Notes under the pieces: generated by a model | Database searches by the model: none | The model's input: only the letters and a program-made list of their open reading frames with translations | Told to the model about the DNA's origin: nothing | Shown here: in pieces, positions 7,505-16,608 of the stretch | How the letters are laid out: each line of letters begins with the position of its first letter | Position numbering within the stretch: position 1 is the stretch's first letter | Assembly: GCA_002437115.1 (NCBI GenBank) | Contig: DJOD01000029.1 | Location: 1 to 53,191 of the forward strand | Direction of reading: 5' to 3' | Origin: Prevotella sp. UBA6447 | Lineage (GTDB): Bacteria; Bacteroidota; Bacteroidia; Bacteroidales; Bacteroidaceae | DNA: 53,191 bases | Position numbers and translations under genes: made by a program

Positions 7505-9454
7505 TTATCGCTTACGGTTGTTGTCCCGTGCTTGTTGCATCTGCTGTTGCTGCATCTGTTGCAAGGCCTGCATGCGTGCAGCCAGACCCTTCATCTTCTG
7601 GGGGTTGCTAGCGTTCTCCTTGTAGCGGGCCTCGAGTATGGCGAGCAACTTCTCGTCATTGGTGGTTCGACGCAAAACGAACATGATGCCAGCCGAAAGT
7701 ATCAGCGTGACGAAGTAGTAGAAGTTAAGCCCCGACGAGTAGTCGTTAAAGATGAAGAAGAACATCACGGGCATGAGGAACATCATCCACTGCATGACTT
7801 TCATCTGCTCCGCCTGCTGACCCACCATCTGGTCCTTTTGCATCTGCATGGTAATCCACGTGTAGAGCACCATGGCCACCGTGTAGAGCACACAGGTGAG
7901 GCTGAGGTGGTCGCCAATGAGCATCACATTGGTGCTCCATTCAAAGATGGGGTCATAGGTAGACAGGTCGCTCATCCAAAGGAAGCGCTCGCCACGGAAC
8001 TGGATGGCATTGGGCACGAAGTTGAACATGGCTATCCAGATAGGCATCTGGATAAGCATGGGCAAGCAACCAGACAGCGGACTGACACCATACTTGGCAT
8101 ACTCGGCCATCATGGCTTGTTGCTTCTGCATCTGGTCTTCTGGCTTGTTAAACTGCTTGGTGGCTTCGTCAAGCTTTGGCTTGAGCACACGCATCTTAGC
8201 TGAGCTCATGTAGCTTTTCTTCACCATGGGGAATGTTATAAGCTTCAGCAAGATGGTGATGAGAATGAGCACCACACCCATGGGCAGCCCCCAATCACTC
8301 AGCCACGTGAAGACGGGCAACGTGAACCACCGGTTGATGTAACGGAAAAGCGGCCAACCCAGGTACACGATCTTCTGCATGTCGAGATCCTTGCCAAACG
8401 TACTCTGTTTTTCGACCTGGCGAAGCACATAGAAATCATTGGGGCCATAGTAGAACTCAAACTCAGACGGCTTGGCTCCTGTGGGATCGAAGCTGGTACG
8501 CACCTGAGCCGTGAGATCCTTGAGATAGCGTACGGGCCAATTCTCCTGGTCTTTCTTGTCGTAGAGCTTGCTCTCGAGCTGTCCGCCCTTTTGGAAGTTG
8601 TCCTTGGATATCATGACAGCCGAAAAGAACTGGTTCTTGAAGGCTATCCAGTCAATGTCTTCCTCGGTAGTCTCTTTCTTGGTCTTGGCCTCACTGATGT
8701 AGTCGGTTCCACCATCTGTTTCTTTCCAGTCGAGGCGCGCGTAGCGGTTCTCGAAAGTGAAACCACGCTCCTGTTCCTTCACCTTGTCATGCCAATCGAC
8801 ACCGAGCGACGAGGCGTTGGGGTCGAACAAACCAGACATGCCTACCGCGCGTAAGCTCATGTGAAGCATATAGTCGTTGCCCAGGCGATAAGTCAAGACA
8901 AGTGACTTGCCCGGCCCCGCCTCAGCAGTAAGCGTCACCGTCGTGTCGGTAACATCTGTGGGCTGGAAATAGAGATCGCCCGTGCTGATGTTCATTTCCT
9001 TGGCCACGAGCGTGAAATTGAGGCTTTGGTCTTTCCCGCTGAAGAGGGTAACGCCTCCAAAGTCATCACTCTTGCCAGTCTTGTCGGCCATGTTATGCCC
9101 CACATAGCGCTTACTTCCCTTCGCGTTCTTCACATAAGCCTTAGTGACCGTTCCGCCTTTAGTGGAAAGAGTGACGGCCAGTTTCTTGTTCTGCAGCACG
9201 ATGTCGCGCGCCGCGCCAGTAAGTGCCTTGTGGAAGAGGGCTGTGGTGTCGGTCGCCAATTTCTGTTTGGCAGCCTGTTGCCGCTTGAAGTTTGCTACCT
9301 TCTCAACTTGGTCAGCCTTTTGCTTAGCCACTTGCGCCAACGAGTCTTGCACAAACTGGGCACGTTGTTCCTCCTTTGAGGGTTGCGAGTACCAGCTAAA
9401 TCCCACAAGCACCACGGCTATGAGCACAAAGCCTATTAGAGTGTTCTTATTCAT
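7505..9454 (-). CDS. yidC: Membrane protein insertase YidC
   Basis: The 649-aa protein has an N-terminal membrane anchor (TLIGFVLIAVVLVGFSWYS), a long periplasmic domain to about residue 360, then the conserved insertase core. The core begins FTWLSDWGLPMGVVLILITI and includes the cytoplasmic helical loop with KMRVLKPKLDEATKQ, the SPLSGCLPMLIQMPIWIAMF segment and further membrane helices. The C-terminus is Gln-rich and basic (QQMQQARDNNRKR). YidC inserts and folds inner-membrane proteins alone or with SecYEG. The length and large P1 domain fit the Gram-negative form. It lies 42 nt downstream of pyrG, an arrangement known in Bacteroidetes, and 74 nt before the S9 peptidase. Confidence 0.97.
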   Translation of the reverse strand: MNKNTLIGFVLIAVVLVGFSWYSQPSKEEQRAQFVQDSLAQVAKQKADQVEKVANFKRQQAAKQKLATDTTALFHKALTGAARDIVLQNKKLAVTLSTKGGTVTKAYVKNAKGSKRYVGHNMADKTGKSDDFGGVTLFSGKDQSLNFTLVAKEMNISTGDLYFQPTDVTDTTVTLTAEAGPGKSLVLTYRLGNDYMLHMSLRAVGMSGLFDPNASSLGVDWHDKVKEQERGFTFENRYARLDWKETDGGTDYISEAKTKKETTEEDIDWIAFKNQFFSAVMISKDNFQKGGQLESKLYDKKDQENWPVRYLKDLTAQVRTSFDPTGAKPSEFEFYYGPNDFYVLRQVEKQSTFGKDLDMQKIVYLGWPLFRYINRWFTLPVFTWLSDWGLPMGVVLILITILLKLITFPMVKKSYMSSAKMRVLKPKLDEATKQFNKPEDQMQKQQAMMAEYAKYGVSPLSGCLPMLIQMPIWIAMFNFVPNAIQFRGERFLWMSDLSTYDPIFEWSTNVMLIGDHLSLTCVLYTVAMVLYTWITMQMQKDQMVGQQAEQMKVMQWMMFLMPVMFFFIFNDYSSGLNFYYFVTLILSAGIMFVLRRTTNDEKLLAILEARYKENASNPQKMKGLAARMQALQQMQQQQMQQARDNNRKR

Positions 9455-9496
9455 CTTACATTATTAACCTATTATTGTTGGTAACAGCCTCTGCTG

Positions 9497-11113
9497 TTAC
9501 TTCGTATCCTGTTTTTGGTTGGCGATGGCCGTTTTCACAAAATCGACAAAAAGCGGATGGGGCTTGAGCACTGTCGACTGGTACTCGGGGTGGAACTGCG
9601 TACCGATGTACCACTTAAGCGACGGAACCTCCACTATCTCCACGAGGTCGCTCTCTGGGTTGCGGCCTACACACTGCATGCCGTGGCGCTCAAACTCCTT
9701 CTCGAAGATGTTGTTGAACTCATAACGGTGGCGGTGACGCTCCTGGATGTGCTCTTGCTTGTAAATGCTGAAGGCACGCGAGCCTTGCCTAAGCACACAT
9801 TCGTAAGCGCCAAGGCGCATGGTGCCGCCCATGTTGGTGATGTTTTTCTGCTCCTCCATGATGTCGATGACGTTGTGGGGTGTCTTCTCATCCATCTCGC
9901 GGCTGTTGGCATCAGCATAGCCGAGCACGTTGCGCGCAAACTCAATAACCATCATCTGCATGCCGAGGCAGATGCCAAAGGTGGGTATGTCGTGGGTGCG
10001 GGTGTAATGAGCCGCCACGATCTTGCCTTCAATACCGCGCTGGCCAAATCCCGGGCAGATGACGATTCCGTCTTGTCCAGCCAACTTCTCGGCTACGTTG
10101 TCCTCGGTGATATATTCTGAGTTGATGAAGTTGATTACCGTCTTGCGGTCGTTGTAGGTTCCTGCTTGCGAGAGGCTCTCACGAATGCTTTTGTAGGCAT
10201 CTTGCAAGTCATACTTGCCCACCAGTCCGATATGCACTTCCTGGGTGGCGTTCTTGCGACGCTCCAGGAAAGCGCGCCAGGGGCCGAGTCCCGGCTTCTC
10301 GCCTGGCTCAATGCCCACCTTGCGGAGGATGGCAGTGTCAAGTCCCTGGTTTTGCATGTTTACAGGCACCTCATAGATGCTTGGCAAGTCTTCGCTCTGG
10401 ATAACGCAGTCGAAATCAACGTTACAGAAAGCCGCCACTTTCTTGCGCACTTGGTCTGACAGGTGCTTCTCCGTGCGGAGGATGAGCACGTCAGGCTGTA
10501 TGCCGACGCTTTGCAACTCTTTCACGCTGTGCTGCGTGGGCTTGGTCTTCAGTTCTCCAGCCGCACGTAGGTAAGGCACATAAGTAAGGTGGACGTTGAC
10601 GGCCCTGCGTCCCAGCTCCCATTTCAACTGTCTGATGGCTTCCATGAACGGTGCGCTCTCAATGTCGCCGATTGTACCGCCTATCTCTGTGATGACAAAG
10701 TCGTAGTGGTTCTTCTGTCCAAGGTATTTCACGTTGCGCTTGATCTCGTCGGTGATGTGAGGAACAACCTGGATGGTCTTTCCCAAGTAATCGCCACGGC
10801 GCTCCTTGTCAATTACCGCCTTATATATGCGGCCTGTGGTGAGCGAGTTGGCTTTGGTTGTCTGTATGCCGGTAAAACGCTCATAGTGACCCAGGTCAAG
10901 GTCTGTCTCCATGCCATCTACTGTGACATAGCATTCACCATGCTCATAGGGGTTGAGTGTGCCAGGGTCGATATTGATGTAGGGGTCGAATTTTTGGATG
11001 GTGATGTTGTAGCCTCTGGCTTGCAGAAGCTTACCGATGGACGACGATATGATGCCTTTGCCCAAGGAAGACACAACACCGCCCGTGACGAAGATATACT
11101 TTGTTTCTGCCAC
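9497..11113 (-). CDS. pyrG: CTP synthase
   Basis: A 538-aa protein with the canonical N-terminal amidoligase (YIFVTGGVVSSLGKGI; the E-x-GGTIGDIES motif at ITEIGGTIGDIES) and C-terminal glutamine amidotransferase (nucleophile Cys in FGICLGMQMM; the His/Glu pair in TQFHPEYQS). It converts UTP to CTP using ATP and glutamine. The start codon is GTG at 11111-11113; no in-frame ATG precedes it and the N-terminus matches the family from MAETKYIF. It is the first gene of the minus-strand run. Upstream is a 1.3-kb gene-poor region. Confidence 0.97.
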   Translation of the reverse strand: MAETKYIFVTGGVVSSLGKGIISSSIGKLLQARGYNITIQKFDPYINIDPGTLNPYEHGECYVTVDGMETDLDLGHYERFTGIQTTKANSLTTGRIYKAVIDKERRGDYLGKTIQVVPHITDEIKRNVKYLGQKNHYDFVITEIGGTIGDIESAPFMEAIRQLKWELGRRAVNVHLTYVPYLRAAGELKTKPTQHSVKELQSVGIQPDVLILRTEKHLSDQVRKKVAAFCNVDFDCVIQSEDLPSIYEVPVNMQNQGLDTAILRKVGIEPGEKPGLGPWRAFLERRKNATQEVHIGLVGKYDLQDAYKSIRESLSQAGTYNDRKTVINFINSEYITEDNVAEKLAGQDGIVICPGFGQRGIEGKIVAAHYTRTHDIPTFGICLGMQMMVIEFARNVLGYADANSREMDEKTPHNVIDIMEEQKNITNMGGTMRLGAYECVLRQGSRAFSIYKQEHIQERHRHRYEFNNIFEKEFERHGMQCVGRNPESDLVEIVEVPSLKWYIGTQFHPEYQSTVLKPHPLFVDFVKTAIANQKQDTK

Positions 11114-11225
11114 AATAGTAAGTGTTAAAATGGGTAATTCAAAATTTGAAGCAAAGTTACGGATTTTTTATGATATGAACAATAAAACAGCCGCAAAACT
11201 TTCACCAACTTGTTGAGCGTCAAGC

Positions 11226-11370
11226 CTACGCCAAGGTCTTGGCGACCCCAGACATCGTAGGCGGCTTCCGGCCATTCTCATTCACCACGAACAGGATGTA
11301 GCCCTTGGGACCGAGGATGAGCAAGTCGTGGGGGGCGGGAAGGATTGAGTCGCCAGGGAGGATGGGTTGA
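11226..11370 (-). pseudogene. Small remnant resembling the C-terminus of a galactose-oxidase-like protein
   Basis: The minus strand reads LPGDSILPAPHDLL, then ILGPKGYILFVVNENGRKPP, then a stop at 11226. The pattern 'PP-x-GYYMLFVVN-x-x-G-x-PS' is typical of the C-terminal domain of galactose/glyoxal oxidases and related kelch proteins. No start codon or upstream domain is present and the frame breaks near 11360. This is a tentative reading of a short fragment; another beta-sandwich protein is possible. Confidence 0.25.
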
Positions 11371-12388
11371 AGTCAATGGAACCGATGGCCTGGGGATCGT
11401 CCGTCGTGTCACTATGATTGCTCGCTTCTCTCGCGCCATCACGTGTGTCAAATTATAGTTTGTATTTATCTGATGCTAAGATATATGTTTATTTTCAATA
11501 CATCTTCATTTTACAATGATTTTTGTGTAGGAGGTCATCTGGTTATCGGCTATGCACGTGATAGAAATGTAAGCATCGATGTTGGTCAAATAGACATTAG
11601 CCCCAAAAGATGTGGGGCGTATAGCAGACTGTCACATGAGTTTCATCTCTCTTGTCTTACAAATTCTGAAAATTCAGGTCCTCCCGGAATTGACCTTTTA
11701 GAGAAGAAAAAGCGAGTTTTGTCCGATTAAATTTCATTTAAAGTCTTAAAGCTGATTTATTTGCAGGCTTTTCTCCTCCAAAAGATACCAAACGAAGGGT
11801 CGAAAGATACCTAACGAAGGGCCGAAAGATACTTGGAAGTGACTCGATAGATGCTTAGAAGAGGGTTCATTAGGTATTTTCTTTCAAAACTTTAGGCATG
11901 CGCAGGGTTGTCCTTGACCATATTTAATTTCATCTATTTGATTATCAGAACTTTATGTAAACGCGTCGAAAAATCACGTATTTGCGGGCAAGAGAGGGTT
12001 GGTTGTGAAAATCGCAAAAAACAAGCTATAGTTTGTCAGTGATTTTCTGAAATCATGCGACTGAGCATCGCAACGACGCGCAACGTTCTTCCCTCCCACC
12101 CCGCATCCCCTCAAGGAATCACAAGAAATAGGCAAGGGCACCTGTGCGGCCTTTATACCGTATAAATATAAGATAATCAGGTTGGCTTTACTCCAACTTA
12201 GTTTCATCCCATTCCTAACGGAAGAGCCGAAAGCAGACTGTTTTTTCAAATCTGAAAATCGAACACAACACACAAGGCTTACGGGGGCAATAAACGTTGG
12301 GTCATCAGGGCGGACAGGGCACTACTACTTCCAAAAGCCCTCGTGAGCACCCTAAAATGCACTTTTTCATAAATTTCTTGCCGGAAAA
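11371..12388. other. Gene-poor region upstream of the tRNA
   Basis: About 1 kb with no convincing gene. Open frames here (one plus, 11443-11730; one minus, 11974-12273) lack family resemblance, coding-like composition or a credible promoter. The only clear structure is a degenerate 22-nt tandem repeat at 11781-11868, listed separately. Confidence 0.5.
11781..11868 (+). repeat. Degenerate 22-nt tandem repeat, about four units
   Basis: Units start at 11781, 11803, 11825 and 11847. The first two differ at about two positions (AAAGATACC, then AAACGAAGGG or TAACGAAGGG, then a TCG/CCG end). The third keeps AAAGATACTT and ends CTCG. The fourth is weaker (ATAGATGCTTAG). The repeat lies in non-coding DNA and no function is evident. 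Confidence 0.6.
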
Positions 12389-12420
12389 TTTGGAGGGGAC
12401 GAAAAACTTTTGTAATTTTG
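12389..12420 (+). promoter_or_regulatory. Promoter of tRNA-Val
   Basis: TTTG (12389-12392), 20 nt, then TAATTTTG (12413-12420). This is a perfect match to the Bacteroidetes TTTG/TAnnTTTG promoter. Transcription would start about 12427, just before the tRNA. It serves as an internal calibration for other promoter calls in this window. Confidence 0.8.
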
Positions 12421-12432
12421 CACACCGTAAAC

Positions 12433-12510
12433 AGGGGCGTAGCCCAGTTGGTTTAGAGCGCTGCAGTCACATTGCAGAGGTCATCGGTTCGAGCCCGATC
12501 GTCCCTACCA
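12433..12510 (+). tRNA. tRNA-Val (anticodon CAC)
   Basis: A cloverleaf can be drawn. The acceptor stem AGGGGCG pairs with CGTCCCT (one G-U pair). The D stem is GCCC/GAGC with one C-A mismatch. The anticodon stem CTGCA/TGCAG encloses the loop GTCACAT, giving T33 and anticodon CAC, which reads GUG. The T stem ATCGG/CCGAT encloses TTCGAGC. The discriminator A is followed by a genome-encoded CCA (12508-12510). Position 32 is G, which is unusual but compatible. Confidence 0.92.
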
Positions 12511-12630
12511 ACAGGAAAGGTGTGTCAGAGATAACTTTGACGCACTTTTTTCGTTTAGCAAGGCCCCATGCATATACCTAAATGAACACAACCGTAACAA
12601 CGACCAAGACGTACAACCAAATTCGCAACC

Positions 12631-15600
12631 ATGAACAAACATTTTGAACGCTTGCTGCTGTCTGCACTGCTGGCTTCGACTCCCATGCTGACCACCATGG
12701 CATCTGACGTGAGCGGCATCAGGCGCATCAACGCCACCACGGCCGAGGTGACGTTGGCCGACGGCCACACGCTGACCATCGACTTCTACGGTCCCAACAT
12801 CTTCCGACTTTTCCAAGACAACAGCGGGGGTATCATCCGCAATCCGCTGGCCAAGCCAGAGGCGCAAATACTCACCAACAACCCACGCCGCGAGGTGGGA
12901 CCGCTGAACATTTCAGACGACGGTCAGAAAGTAAGCGTCAGCACCAGCGATGTGCGTGTCGATTTCCGCAAGAAGGGCGCGCTCGTCAGCGTAACCGACC
13001 TGCTCCGCCAGCAGACCGTTGTCAGCCAAACGAAGCCAACCTCCTTCGAACATGGGCAGACCACACTCACGCTGAGCCAAACGCCCGATGAATGGTACTA
13101 TGGCGGTGGCGTGCAGAACGGACGCTTTTCGCACCGAGGACAGAAAATAGACATCGTCAACACCAACTCATGGACCGACGGCGGCGTCTGCTCGCCCGCT
13201 CCTTTCTATTGGTCAACAGGGGGCTACGGGCTGATGTGCCACACCTTCAAGCCCGGAGCCTACGACTTCGGAAAAGCCAAGCAGGGCGAAGTGGCCATCA
13301 CGCACGACACGCCCTGGATGGACGTGTTTGTCATGGTCGACGAGCACCCCACAGAACTGCTCAACGACTATTACCAGCTCACGGGGAACCCCGTGCTCCT
13401 GCCTAAGTTTGCCTTCTACGAGGGACATCTCAACGCCTACAACCGCGATTACTGGAAGGAGACCACCGACCCCGGCAGGGGTATCCTTTTTGAGGACGGA
13501 AAGCGTTACACCGAAAGCCAAAAGGACAACGGAGGAATCAAGGAGAGCCTCAATGGCGAGAAAAACAATTACCAGTTCTCTGCGCGTGCCGTCATTGACC
13601 GGTACAACGCGGCCGACATGCCCTTGGGCTGGATACTCCCCAACGATGGCTACGGCGCAGGCTACGGACAGACCAGCACACTCGACGGCAACATCGCCAA
13701 CCTCAAGAGCTTTGGCGACTACGCCCGTTCCAAGGGGGTGGAGATTGGCCTATGGACGCAATCTAACCTGCATCCCATAGACAGCATACCCGCCCTGTTG
13801 CAGCGCGACATCGTGAAGGAGGTGCGCGACGCCGGCGTGCGCGTGCTAAAGACAGACGTGGCATGGGTTGGAGCCGGTTACAGCTTTGGCCTGAACGGAA
13901 TAGCCGACGTGGCGCATATCATGCCTTACTACGGATCTGAAGCGCGCCCTTTCATCATCACGCTTGACGGGTGGGCCGGCACGCAGCGCTACGCAGGCGT
14001 GTGGACGGGCGACCAGAACGGTGGCGAATGGGAGTACATCCGGTTCCACATCCCCACCTACATCGGAGCAGGCCTGTCGGGCATGAGCAACATCACCTCA
14101 GACATGGACGGCATCTTCGGAGGCAAGAACCCGCTGGTCAACATACGTGACTTCCAGTGGAAGGCGTTCACCCCGATGCAACTCAACATGGATGGTTGGG
14201 GAGCCAACGAGAAATATCCTCAAGCACTCGGCGAACCGGCCACCAGCATCAACCGCGGCTACCTGAAACTGAAATCGGAGATGCTGCCCTACACCTACAC
14301 CTGCGCACAACAGGCCGTGACGGGCAAACCGCTCATCCGAGCCATGTTCCTCGACTACCCCAACCGTTACACCCACTCAGCTGCCACGAAGTACCAGTAC
14401 ATGTATGGCCCGTCGTTGCTCGTGGCTCCCATCTACCAGCAGACACAGGCCGACAAGACGGGCAACGACGTGCGCAACGGTATCTACCTACCCGAAGGCC
14501 AATGGATAGACTATTTCACCGGCGATGTCTACGAGGGCGGGCGCATCCTCAACAACTTCGACGCACCCCTCTGGAAACTGCCGCTCTTTGTCAAGGCGGG
14601 TGCCATCATCCCGATGAACCGTCCCAACAACAACATACACCAGGTGAACAAGGGCGAGCGTATCTTCGAGATATGGCCTACCGGACACACTGATTTCACG
14701 ATCTACGACGACGACGGAACCACCGAGGCGTATCTCGGCGGCAAGCACGCCACAACGAAGGTCAGCTCAGACCTCGACGCTAAGGGTAACCTCCGCGTCA
14801 CCATCTGTCCAACTGAGGGATCCTACGACGGCATGACCCAAGAGCAGTCGACCGTCTTGCGCATCAACGCCACAGCCAAGCCGAAGGGCGTCCGCGCAAC
14901 CATGGGAAAGAAGAAGCTGACGCTCAGCGAGGGCGAGGGCATGAACACCTGGCGATATGTGGAGCACCCTCAGCTGGCCGCCTTCGCCGCACCCGACACG
15001 GCGGCTGTTGTATGGGACATTACCAAGAACCCAGTCATCGAGATCACATTGGCCAAGAGCGACATCACCAGCGTAGAGACGACTGTACATATTAAGGGAT
15101 ATGCCTATGACAAGCCTGCCACGCGCCTGCTGACGCACCGCGGTCAGCTCGCCACACCCGTGGCAGAGGAGACCAAGGCTGCACCCTACACGCTCACGCC
15201 AACCTGGAAGCCGGTCGACAACGCCGACTACTATGAGATTCGCTTCGACTCGATGACCTACTCCACCATCCGCAACAACAGCCTGCTCTTCGAGGACTTG
15301 CAGCCGGGGACCGACTACACCTTTGACCTGCGGGCCGTCAACGCGGACGGACACAGCGATTGGACTACCATTCAGTCAAAGACCAGCAAAAACCCGCTGG
15401 AGTACGCTCTGCATGGCATCACGGCCACCAGCACAGCCAAGGACATGGACGGCTTTGCCATCGACCGACTCTTCGACTTCCAGGAGGGCGGTGACATCTG
15501 GCATACCGACTACTACACCAAGGCCGTCCCATTCTCAATCACCTTGGACTTGCACGCCACTGTAACGCTTGACAAGATGCAATATGTGCCTCGCGCCAGC

Positions 15601-16422
15601 GCCGGCAACGGCACCATCCTCAAGGCCGACATCCTCACCTCAAAAGACGGAAAGACATGGCAACCTGCTGGCACGCAGCAGTGGCAACGCACACCGGCCA
15701 AGAAAGAGGCAACCTTCAAGGACCATCCTCTGGCACGCTACATCCGCATGGACGTGAAGCAGGCCGTGGGCGACTTCGGGTCGGGAGCCGAATTGTATGT
15801 GTTCCGTCAGCCCGGCACCAAGGTGCTCATTCCCGGCGACATCAACCAGGATGGAAAGATTGATGAGAACGACCTCACTTCCTACATGAACTATACGGGA
15901 TTGAAGAAAGGCGACTCCGACTTCGACGGCTACATCTCGAATGGCGACATCAACGGCAACGGCCTCATTGACGCTTACGACATTTCCAATGTGGCCACCA
16001 AGCTCGACGGAGGCATCGCACACCCAGACGAGAGAAAGCCCGATGGAACCATCAGCTATGCCTTCAACAAGGCAAGCTACCAGGCAGGCGACGATGTGGT
16101 GGTGACGGTGAAAGGCCATGGTCTGCAGGCCGTGAACGCCTTAAGCCTCGTCATGCCTTACGACTTGAAGGTGATGCAGTACACCAAGGCGGAGCCAGAG
16201 GCCGTGAAAGGCATGCGCAACATGACCTACGACCGCCATCACACAGATGGCTCACAGGTGCTCTACCCCACTTTCGTCAACATGGGTGAACAGCCAACAC
16301 TCGAAGGTAACGCTACCCTCTTTACCCTACATTTCAAGGCCAATCGCGCTTTCCGCGCGCCAAAGGCTACCGCGAAGGGCTTGTTGGTGAGCCGCAATCT
16401 GAAAGAGACCGAGTTGAAATAA
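12631..16422 (+). CDS. Secreted multidomain GH31 glycosidase with FN3, F5/8-type, dockerin and cohesin-like modules
   Basis: A 1263-aa exported protein (signal MNKHFERLLLSALLASTPM...). A GH31 beta-sandwich is followed by a (beta/alpha)8 barrel. The nucleophile is Asp409 in VLKTDVAWVG and the acid/base is Asp461 in WTGDQNGGEW. Then come GH31 C-terminal sandwich domains, an FN3 module (about 850-912), a discoidin/F5-8-type module (about 924-1063), a dockerin-like calcium repeat pair (about 1068-1125; GDINQDGKIDENDL and GDINGNGLIDAYD) and a cohesin-like beta domain to the end. GH31 enzymes cleave alpha-linked sugars. This module set recalls bacterial GH31 alpha-N-acetylgalactosaminidases acting on mucin O-glycans, but the specificity is an inference. 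It lies 120 nt after tRNA-Val and ends with a strong terminator. Confidence 0.88.
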   Translation: MNKHFERLLLSALLASTPMLTTMASDVSGIRRINATTAEVTLADGHTLTIDFYGPNIFRLFQDNSGGIIRNPLAKPEAQILTNNPRREVGPLNISDDGQKVSVSTSDVRVDFRKKGALVSVTDLLRQQTVVSQTKPTSFEHGQTTLTLSQTPDEWYYGGGVQNGRFSHRGQKIDIVNTNSWTDGGVCSPAPFYWSTGGYGLMCHTFKPGAYDFGKAKQGEVAITHDTPWMDVFVMVDEHPTELLNDYYQLTGNPVLLPKFAFYEGHLNAYNRDYWKETTDPGRGILFEDGKRYTESQKDNGGIKESLNGEKNNYQFSARAVIDRYNAADMPLGWILPNDGYGAGYGQTSTLDGNIANLKSFGDYARSKGVEIGLWTQSNLHPIDSIPALLQRDIVKEVRDAGVRVLKTDVAWVGAGYSFGLNGIADVAHIMPYYGSEARPFIITLDGWAGTQRYAGVWTGDQNGGEWEYIRFHIPTYIGAGLSGMSNITSDMDGIFGGKNPLVNIRDFQWKAFTPMQLNMDGWGANEKYPQALGEPATSINRGYLKLKSEMLPYTYTCAQQAVTGKPLIRAMFLDYPNRYTHSAATKYQYMYGPSLLVAPIYQQTQADKTGNDVRNGIYLPEGQWIDYFTGDVYEGGRILNNFDAPLWKLPLFVKAGAIIPMNRPNNNIHQVNKGERIFEIWPTGHTDFTIYDDDGTTEAYLGGKHATTKVSSDLDAKGNLRVTICPTEGSYDGMTQEQSTVLRINATAKPKGVRATMGKKKLTLSEGEGMNTWRYVEHPQLAAFAAPDTAAVVWDITKNPVIEITLAKSDITSVETTVHIKGYAYDKPATRLLTHRGQLATPVAEETKAAPYTLTPTWKPVDNADYYEIRFDSMTYSTIRNNSLLFEDLQPGTDYTFDLRAVNADGHSDWTTIQSKTSKNPLEYALHGITATSTAKDMDGFAIDRLFDFQEGGDIWHTDYYTKAVPFSITLDLHATVTLDKMQYVPRASAGNGTILKADILTSKDGKTWQPAGTQQWQRTPAKKEATFKDHPLARYIRMDVKQAVGDFGSGAELYVFRQPGTKVLIPGDINQDGKIDENDLTSYMNYTGLKKGDSDFDGYISNGDINGNGLIDAYDISNVATKLDGGIAHPDERKPDGTISYAFNKASYQAGDDVVVTVKGHGLQAVNALSLVMPYDLKVMQYTKAEPEAVKGMRNMTYDRHHTDGSQVLYPTFVNMGEQPTLEGNATLFTLHFKANRAFRAPKATAKGLLVSRNLKETELK

Positions 16423-16454
16423 GCGCGCTACACAACAAGAACTTACACGCACTA

Positions 16455-16490
16455 AAAATCCCCGCCAGCATTAGCAGCGGGGATTTTTTT
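16455..16490 (+). terminator. Rho-independent terminator of the GH31 gene
   Basis: An 11-bp perfect stem (16455-16465 with 16477-16487; core ATCCCCGC/GCGGGGAT) and an 11-nt loop run into seven T (16484-16490). Confidence 0.9.
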
Positions 16491-16608
16491 AGTAGACAAA
16501 AAAAGCCGCGTTGCAGTAACACGAAAGCAGCCGTGTTTTTGAGCCTTCAAAAAAGGATATTTGAGAAAAAAAGAGTATCTTTGCACCCCTAAACAATAAC
16601 AAACAGAC

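Noticed and set aside
11443..11730. 95-codon plus-strand ORF in the gap before tRNA-Val
   Set aside because: No family resemblance, irregular composition and no promoter box; most likely chance.
11974..12273. 99-codon minus-strand ORF
   Set aside because: No recognisable motif and atypical composition; AT-rich non-coding DNA.
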